The translations under genes were made by a program, and so were the position numbers. From Acidobacteriota bacterium (GTDB taxonomy: Bacteria > Acidobacteriota > Polarisedimenticolia > Polarisedimenticolales > Polarisedimenticolaceae), in assembly GCA_011773795.1 (NCBI GenBank), contig WVWW01000104.1:1-18356 (forward strand): a stretch of DNA of 18,356 nucleotides, given 5' to 3'. Positions 13,732 through 18,356 of this stretch are shown here, in pieces (position 1 is the first letter of the stretch; the number at the start of each line of letters is the position of its first letter). The notes below the pieces were generated by a model, which was not told where the DNA came from, searched no databases, and saw only the letters and a program-made list of their open reading frames with translations.

Positions 13732-14524
13732 CGCGTTGCCCGGTCATTTCCCGGGCCTTCATCCGGACGTTCTGGCGGACGTTGGGCTCGAGGCTCAGTT
13801 GCAGGAGTTTAGCGCGGTTGAGCTTCGTCATCTCCGTGACGACTTCGCTGAACATCGCGTTGGGGTGAGTCACGAACAGCCAACGTGCCTCTTCGTTCGG
13901 GCGCGTCGTCAGCCAACGGGCCACCTGGGACAACACGCGGGTCGTCAGGTTGCGGTTGCGCAGCATCAGGATCACGTCGTTCGGTGTCAACCGCGGCGAG
14001 TTGAGCAATCGGAGCATGACGCTCGGATTACCGTCGCGGATCAGTGCGCGGATCTCTTCGGTGGTCGCGACAGTCGCCAGCATCATCTTCTGATCGGCCG
14101 GACGGCTGCGCAGGACCTGATCCAGGTTGCGCTCCCCTTCGCGCACCGTCTTGCGGATGGCCTCGACGACCGAGCCCGCGACCACGCCATCGACCAGGTC
14201 CTCGAGCTTCTGTTTCAGCTCCTCGGACAGATCGAGGAACTCGATACCCAGTCCGGCGGGCGTGCCGCGCTCGCGCTCCGTTTCCGTGACGACCCGAACC
14301 ACGCGCCCGGCGACCTCGAAGGGTTCCTCGAACTGGCTGCTGCGGAACTTCAGCGTGCCCACGGTACCCGGCTCGCAGGTCTGCTCGGTCGTCAGCAGGA
14401 TCCCACCGGCCGAAAGGTCCAGCGTGAAATCACGCACGGTGAACGTCGTGCTGTCGAAGCTCACCAGCACGGGAACGAGGACCCGCGCGGTGCGCTCGGT
14501 GGTGCTTGTTTCGATGACCGACAT
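13718..14524 (-). CDS. PilZ domain protein with C-terminal helical repeats
   Basis: The 268-residue protein has a PilZ-type beta-barrel at about 8-110, recognised by DLSAGG (36-41, the DxSxxG motif), GTLKF, VAGRVVRVV and GLGIEFLDL. PilZ domains bind c-di-GMP through an RxxxR element plus DxSxxG. Here the first element reads R11-T-A-R14, one residue short, so binding may be weak or lost; this variant is common in the Myxococcus-type PilZ group. Residues about 140-260 form amphipathic helices (EEIRALIRDGNPSVMLRLL, then LTTRVLSQVARWL) resembling HEAT-like repeats. ATG 14524 was chosen because the PilZ fold begins just after it; GGAGG lies 11 bases upstream. It could be an effector of the diguanylate cyclase in this window. 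Confidence 0.83.
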   Translation of the reverse strand: MSVIETSTTERTARVLVPVLVSFDSTTFTVRDFTLDLSAGGILLTTEQTCEPGTVGTLKFRSSQFEEPFEVAGRVVRVVTETERERGTPAGLGIEFLDLSEELKQKLEDLVDGVVAGSVVEAIRKTVREGERNLDQVLRSRPADQKMMLATVATTEEIRALIRDGNPSVMLRLLNSPRLTPNDVILMLRNRNLTTRVLSQVARWLTTRPNEEARWLFVTHPNAMFSEVVTEMTKLNRAKLLQLSLEPNVRQNVRMKAREMTGQRVNGR

Positions 14525-14547
14525 GCCTGGTTTCGCCTCCACGAGCG

Positions 14548-14576
14548 AATATAGAACTCGAGCGGCGAGGCGCCAG
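14548..14576 (-). promoter_or_regulatory. Putative promoter of the PilZ gene
   Basis: The minus strand has TATATT (14548-14553, 5 of 6 matches to TATAAT) and, 17 bp further upstream, CTGGCG (14571-14576, 3 of 6 to TTGACA). A start near 14541 would give a leader of about 17 bases. The same 77-bp spacer holds an AAAGAGCTCTTT palindrome (about 14588-14600) just past the TonB-receptor stop; it is not followed by a T-tract on the minus strand and is not a convincing terminator. Confidence 0.42.
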
Positions 14577-14601
14577 GAGAGCCCAAAAAGAGCTCTTTCG
14601 C

Positions 14602-17600
14602 CTAGAAACCGAGTCTCATCCCGACCTGGAACTGGCGGCCGAAGCGCCGCCGGCCGCCGACGGTCTCGTCGATCCGGTCCTCGACTTGCAGGGTCTTGTC
14701 GTCGAGGAGGTTGAACGCCTCCAGCGTCACCTGCATGTTGACCCGCTCGTCGAACCTGAGCTCCTTCGCCAGACGTACGTCGAGCGTCCAGAACGACGGG
14801 TTGCGCTCGTCGTTGCGGAACCCGGACGGGTAGCGGAAACGGAAGTCGCGCGACGTGTCCCCGGTCCCCTGCAGCAGCGGCGATCGCGCCCAGATCGTGG
14901 CGCGCGACCGGATCACGGAAAACGGCAACCCCGACTCCCAGCGCAGAACACCCCCGAGCTGCAGGCCCCAACGGGTGAGTTTCATTGCATTGACCTTGAC
15001 GACGTGCGTCTGGTCGTGGGCCAGGAACCCACGCTCCTGCTGGAACAGGTTGCGCTCGTTGCCGAGGATCTGATCGAAGTCCTCGGCGTTGCCGAGGGCC
15101 TCGGACCAGGTGTAGGAACCGGCAAGCTGCCAGCCGTTGTACAGCCGCCGCACGACCTCGAGCACGTACGCCTCGTAGTCCGTCGCGTTGTAGTTGCCGA
15201 CCTCGAGGATCTCGCCCCAGCCGGGGTTCAGGATGTACAGGTCCGGCAGGCCGTCGGGCGCCTCGAACTCCGGCCCGAGGACGCCGCCGGTCTGGAAAAC
15301 CTCTCCCGTGCAGTCATCGATGATCCCGTCACCGATGCCGGGATCCGTATCGGTGATGATCTCGCCGGTGTACGGGTCGGTATAGGTCTGGCCTTCGCCG
15401 GGCGAAAGCGCAACGGTGGGGAAACCGACCGCGCCGGTGACGAGGCAACGGCCCTTGTCGGCGACGACGTGGTTGATATCGATGTCCTGGATCTGATCGC
15501 GATAGCGACGCCGGATATAGGTCAGGCCGACGGAAGTCTCACGCGCGATCTCCCGCTCGAATCCGAACGTCAGCTCGGTCTGATACGGCGTTCGCAAATT
15601 GCGGTTGACCGTGCTGATGCCGACGGTCGGGCTGAGCCCGCCGTTGAGACCGGCGTTGACGAACCGCCCCTGATTCGGCCCCGGTGGCTGCGACTCGAAG
15701 GAGATGAACTCGAGCTCCGACACCGGCGGCTCCAGATCGATCAGCGGAACGGCGAGGAAGATCTTGTCGTAGTAACGACCCAAGGTGGCCGAGATCTTTG
15801 TCTTGCCGTCGCTCCACGGATCCCAGGCGACCGCGATCCGCGGCGAGAGGTTGTCGTTGACGATGGCGATATCATCGGTCCGCCGGTGCCTGCGCCAGAA
15901 TGCACTCTGGATCGCGGTCGGCCCGAGCGGCAACAACCCGGGGATCGCACCCGAGGTCGCCGCGAGCTCGCGCTGGAACTGCAGGATGTTCGGGAAACCC
16001 GTGAAGGAGCGGGCCAGCACGGCGGCCGCGTTCGCGCTGGGGAACGACAACAACGTCGTCTCGAATTCCTCGGCCTCGGCCTCGGGCGACAACGCTTCCT
16101 GCCCCCGTGAGAAGATCTCCTCGCGGTCGTAGCGGAAGCCGAGTGTGATCGACAGGTTCTGCACCGGCTTGAGCTGATCCTCGACGTACAGGCCCCAGCT
16201 GTTCCCCGTTGCCGAGTTGGCCGCGCCCGGCGGCGCGGAGACGCGGGCGAACGTGATCCCCTTTTGCTGGAACCCGACGCGCTCGACCTCGAACGTCACC
16301 GACGGGAGGCGAATCAGGCTGCGGAAGTACCGTTCGTTCTCGGAGGTGATCCCGAACTTCAAACGGTGGCTGAACCCGAACAGGTCGCGAGTGAACCACG
16401 TCGCGTTCGAGCGTACGGTGAAGCGCTGCCGGCGGTCGTCCCAGATCTCGTTGTGCGTGCCGCTCACCAGGCCGGTGTTGACGTCGAAGCAGCGTGCAGT
16501 GTTGAACGGCAGGAAGAAGCCGTCGAGCTCGCCGAACACCGCGCAGCGGTTCTCCTGTCCTTCGACCATCGGCTCGAACCCACGCTCCAGGTCCTGGTAA
16601 GCCACGGTGGACTCCACCAGCAATCGTGGGGAGATCGGGGCCGTCCAGTTGATGATGTAGGACGGGCCGTCACGGCGAATGCGTTGACTCGACGCCGGCG
16701 AGACACGGCTGCTGACGCCGAAGTTCTCGATCGTCGTGGGATCGAGTTGCAGCGCGAAGGCCAGCTTGTTGCGCGGCGAGACCTGCCAGGTCAGCTGGTC
16801 GGAGGCGATGGCCTGCCGGCGGGTCGTGGTCACCAGACCGGACAGCGTCGCGATCGGGTCTTCGCGCGAGATCCACTCGTGAGCCAGGCGGAACCACAGT
16901 CGGTCCTTGACGATCGGTCCGGAGAGCTGGATCGCTGGTTGGTACCACTCGAACGAGTCACTCTCGGGGCTGGTCACGACATCGCCCGAGGCCCCGCCGT
17001 CGAGCTTGGACGAACGCCAGATGAAGCTGAACAACCCTTCGAAGTCGTTGCTGCCCTGCTTCTGGATGATCCGGGCGAAGCCGCCCGAGGCCCGGCCGTA
17101 CTCGACCCCCGCGCCGGTGCTGATGATCTCCATCTCCTCGATCGCATCGGTATTGAGCAGGCTGAGCCATTCGCCGGTCAAGGGATCGGTGTTGGCGACG
17201 CCGTCGACGAGCGCGCGGAAGTTGCGCTCGCGGGATCCGTGAACGTTGGGGTTCCCGTCTCCGTCGCGGTCCAGCACTCCGGGGGCCAGCGTCAGGATGT
17301 TTTGATAGAAGCGGCCGGGCAGCGGTAGGTTCTCGATGAACGTCGAGTCGAACCGGGTCGCGTTCCCGGTGCGCTCGAGATCCACGACGGCCACGCGGCC
17401 CGTGACCTCGACGCGTTCGGTCATCCGCGGCGTCAACGCCACCTGCTGCACGAAGGTCTGACCGCTGCGTACGCGCAGTTCCTGGTAACGCCGGGTGGCG
17501 AAACCGGTCAGCGAGACCTCGACCTGGTACCCGCCTCCGACCCGTAGGACCGGAAACGACACGCAGCCGTCTTCGGCCGTGAGCTCGGCGACGGCCGGCG

Positions 17601-17772
17601 AGAGCTGCCGATCGCTCGACAGCGTGACCGTGACGCCCGGAAGCGATTGGCCCTGCTCGCCGACGACGCAGACGTCGATCCCGCCGGTCTGGGCCGCCGC
17701 CGGCACGGCGGCGAGCAACAGAGCGGCAGACAACAGCCCGCGCCCGCGGATCCTGATGGTGCTGGATGTCAT
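14602..17772 (-). CDS. TonB-dependent receptor with carboxypeptidase-regulatory-like domain (Oar type)
   Basis: The 1056-residue outer-membrane protein starts with a signal peptide (1-28, cleavage likely after AAA or AAAQ). A carboxypeptidase-regulatory-like beta-sandwich follows (about 31-115), with C35 and C70 as a possible disulfide. The TonB plug is at about 125-245 (IENLPLPGRFYQNILTL, RALVDGVANTDPL, GVEYGRASGGF). The rest is a 22-strand barrel with long loops, ending in RLGF with the terminal Phe typical of outer-membrane barrels. This architecture is the Oar-like group so expanded in Acidobacteriota; it imports or senses large ligands, often carbohydrates or peptides, using TonB energy. 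No substrate clue is nearby. ATG 17772 has AAAGG six bases upstream and begins the signal peptide; an upstream in-frame extension was discarded. An acidic surface loop (about 780-830) is rich in Asp/Gly. Confidence 0.92.
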   Translation of the reverse strand: MTSSTIRIRGRGLLSAALLLAAVPAAAQTGGIDVCVVGEQGQSLPGVTVTLSSDRQLSPAVAELTAEDGCVSFPVLRVGGGYQVEVSLTGFATRRYQELRVRSGQTFVQQVALTPRMTERVEVTGRVAVVDLERTGNATRFDSTFIENLPLPGRFYQNILTLAPGVLDRDGDGNPNVHGSRERNFRALVDGVANTDPLTGEWLSLLNTDAIEEMEIISTGAGVEYGRASGGFARIIQKQGSNDFEGLFSFIWRSSKLDGGASGDVVTSPESDSFEWYQPAIQLSGPIVKDRLWFRLAHEWISREDPIATLSGLVTTTRRQAIASDQLTWQVSPRNKLAFALQLDPTTIENFGVSSRVSPASSQRIRRDGPSYIINWTAPISPRLLVESTVAYQDLERGFEPMVEGQENRCAVFGELDGFFLPFNTARCFDVNTGLVSGTHNEIWDDRRQRFTVRSNATWFTRDLFGFSHRLKFGITSENERYFRSLIRLPSVTFEVERVGFQQKGITFARVSAPPGAANSATGNSWGLYVEDQLKPVQNLSITLGFRYDREEIFSRGQEALSPEAEAEEFETTLLSFPSANAAAVLARSFTGFPNILQFQRELAATSGAIPGLLPLGPTAIQSAFWRRHRRTDDIAIVNDNLSPRIAVAWDPWSDGKTKISATLGRYYDKIFLAVPLIDLEPPVSELEFISFESQPPGPNQGRFVNAGLNGGLSPTVGISTVNRNLRTPYQTELTFGFEREIARETSVGLTYIRRRYRDQIQDIDINHVVADKGRCLVTGAVGFPTVALSPGEGQTYTDPYTGEIITDTDPGIGDGIIDDCTGEVFQTGGVLGPEFEAPDGLPDLYILNPGWGEILEVGNYNATDYEAYVLEVVRRLYNGWQLAGSYTWSEALGNAEDFDQILGNERNLFQQERGFLAHDQTHVVKVNAMKLTRWGLQLGGVLRWESGLPFSVIRSRATIWARSPLLQGTGDTSRDFRFRYPSGFRNDERNPSFWTLDVRLAKELRFDERVNMQVTLEAFNLLDDKTLQVEDRIDETVGGRRRFGRQFQVGMRLGF

Positions 17773-17837
17773 CCCGTGCCTTTCGTCGGAAGCGCGCATC
17801 TTAACCCAGAACGGCCGCTTTTTTTGGGGCAAGACCT
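17773..17837. other. 65-bp spacer upstream of the TonB-dependent receptor
   Basis: It holds the AAAGG ribosome binding site of the receptor gene and an A7 tract (T7 on the plus strand, 17819-17825) that could act as an upstream promoter element. A TTAAGA hexamer is a possible -10, without a matching -35. No rho-independent terminator for the amidase gene is evident. Confidence 0.3.
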
Positions 17838-18356
17838 CTACGGCGCGACCCACCGCGGGTACAGCTCGGGGCGCCGGTCGCGGAGGAACAGCCTGCGGGC
17901 GTGCGACCGGACGGCACGGTCACGATCGATCTCCGCGAAGAGGATCGTCTCTTCTCCCGTGCCCGCCCGTTCCGTCACGCGCCCGTCGGGGTCGCTGACG
18001 AACGACTCACCGGCGAACGTGAGGCACTCTTCCTCGCCGACGCGGTTGCACAAGGCCACGAAGTAGCCGTTCTGGAACGCCGCGACACGCATCTCGGCCT
18101 CGTAGAGGCCTTCCGGCCACTCGCCGACCGCGCCGGCCTGCGGCACGACGACGAGCTCGGCTCCGCCGAGCGCCAGCGCGCGCATGTACTCCGGGTAGTG
18201 ACGGTCGTAACAGATCGCCACGCCGATCTTGCCGGCGGCGGTGTCGTAGACCGGCGCACCCGTATCCCCCGGGGCGTAGTAGCCCCGCTCGTGGAAGCAG
18301 GCGTAGTCGGTGATGTGCACCATGCGCGTGCGGCCGAGCAGCGTGCCGTCGGCATC
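17838..18356 (-). CDS. Carbon-nitrogen hydrolase (nitrilase superfamily), 5' end outside window
   Basis: The 172 visible residues are the C-terminal part of a nitrilase-superfamily amidase; the frame is open to the window edge, so the start and the catalytic Glu are missing. The catalytic Cys lies in GVAICYDRHYPE, followed by the typical GAELVVVPQA and by AFQNGYFVALCNRVG and FAGESFVSDPDG. The pattern is like that of N-carbamoylputrescine amidase and beta-ureidopropionase, which hydrolyse carbamoyl amides to amine, CO2 and ammonia. However, the catalytic Lys expected in the [Y/T]RKxHI motif appears as Met (GRTRMVHITD), so activity or assignment is uncertain. Its 3' end lies 65 bp upstream of the TonB-receptor gene on the same strand. 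Confidence 0.88.
   Translation of the reverse strand, partial: DADGTLLGRTRMVHITDYACFHERGYYAPGDTGAPVYDTAAGKIGVAICYDRHYPEYMRALALGGAELVVVPQAGAVGEWPEGLYEAEMRVAAFQNGYFVALCNRVGEEECLTFAGESFVSDPDGRVTERAGTGEETILFAEIDRDRAVRSHARRLFLRDRRPELYPRWVAP

Noticed and set aside
14686..16110. Long plus-strand open frame of 474 codons opposite the TonB-dependent receptor
   Set aside because: The receptor on the minus strand has clear domain structure throughout; the antisense frame has no recognisable motif and reflects codon bias. The same applies to the open frame at 16264-17328.
17819..17825. T7 tract on the plus strand as an intrinsic terminator
   Set aside because: No plus-strand gene ends before it, and the preceding palindrome (CGGCCG) has no loop. 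On the minus strand it is an A-tract, which does not terminate transcription.

Overview
The window is a GC-rich, densely packed bacterial chromosome segment. It has 13 protein-coding genes that are complete in the window and one cut by its right edge. No tRNA, rRNA, CRISPR array or insertion sequence was seen, and no gene-free stretch exceeds 150 bases. A very large TonB-dependent receptor with a carboxypeptidase-regulatory-like N-terminus, several secreted or cytoplasmic peptidases (S9, DUF885, M29-like), a DUF4388/PATAN protein and a PilZ protein together suggest a Gram-negative, Acidobacteriota-like organism. This placement is inference from gene content; Gemmatimonadota or a related phylum cannot be excluded.

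Layout. From 85 to 1041 (+) lies an eight-helix membrane protein. From 7155 down to 1038 (-) runs a five-gene series: a response-regulator diguanylate cyclase, an S9 oligopeptidase, a membrane-anchored beta-solenoid protein, an enolase-superfamily protein and an M29-like metallopeptidase. The last two are joined by an ATGA overlap. A 148-bp divergent spacer separates this series from a DUF885 lipoprotein (+, 7304-9112). From 11310 down to 9046 (-) runs a tight three-gene operon: a zinc-ribbon SpoU RNA methyltransferase, an exported protein of unknown function and an AhpD-like peroxidase-related enzyme. A divergent spacer of only 44 bp leads to a zinc alcohol dehydrogenase (+) and a PATAN/DUF4388 protein (+). 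The PilZ protein, the TonB-dependent receptor and a partial nitrilase-family amidase follow, all on the minus strand.

The main result is the AhpD-like gene at 9046-9615 (-). Its reading frame has an in-frame TGA exactly where the second catalytic cysteine of the CxxC motif belongs (E68, C80, TGA at 83, H87, with the spacing of the AhpD active site). The frame then stays open for 106 more codons that clearly continue the same family. A 7-bp hairpin with a G-containing 6-nt loop starts 17 nt after the TGA, in the range expected of a bacterial SECIS element. I read this as a selenoprotein that conventional gene calling would split into two fragments. Other points of interest are the apparently leaderless divergent promoter pair at 11311-11354, a nitrilase homologue with Met where the catalytic Lys is expected, several tail-to-tail gene overlaps, and a set of c-di-GMP-related genes (GGDEF, PilZ, and PATAN by loose association).
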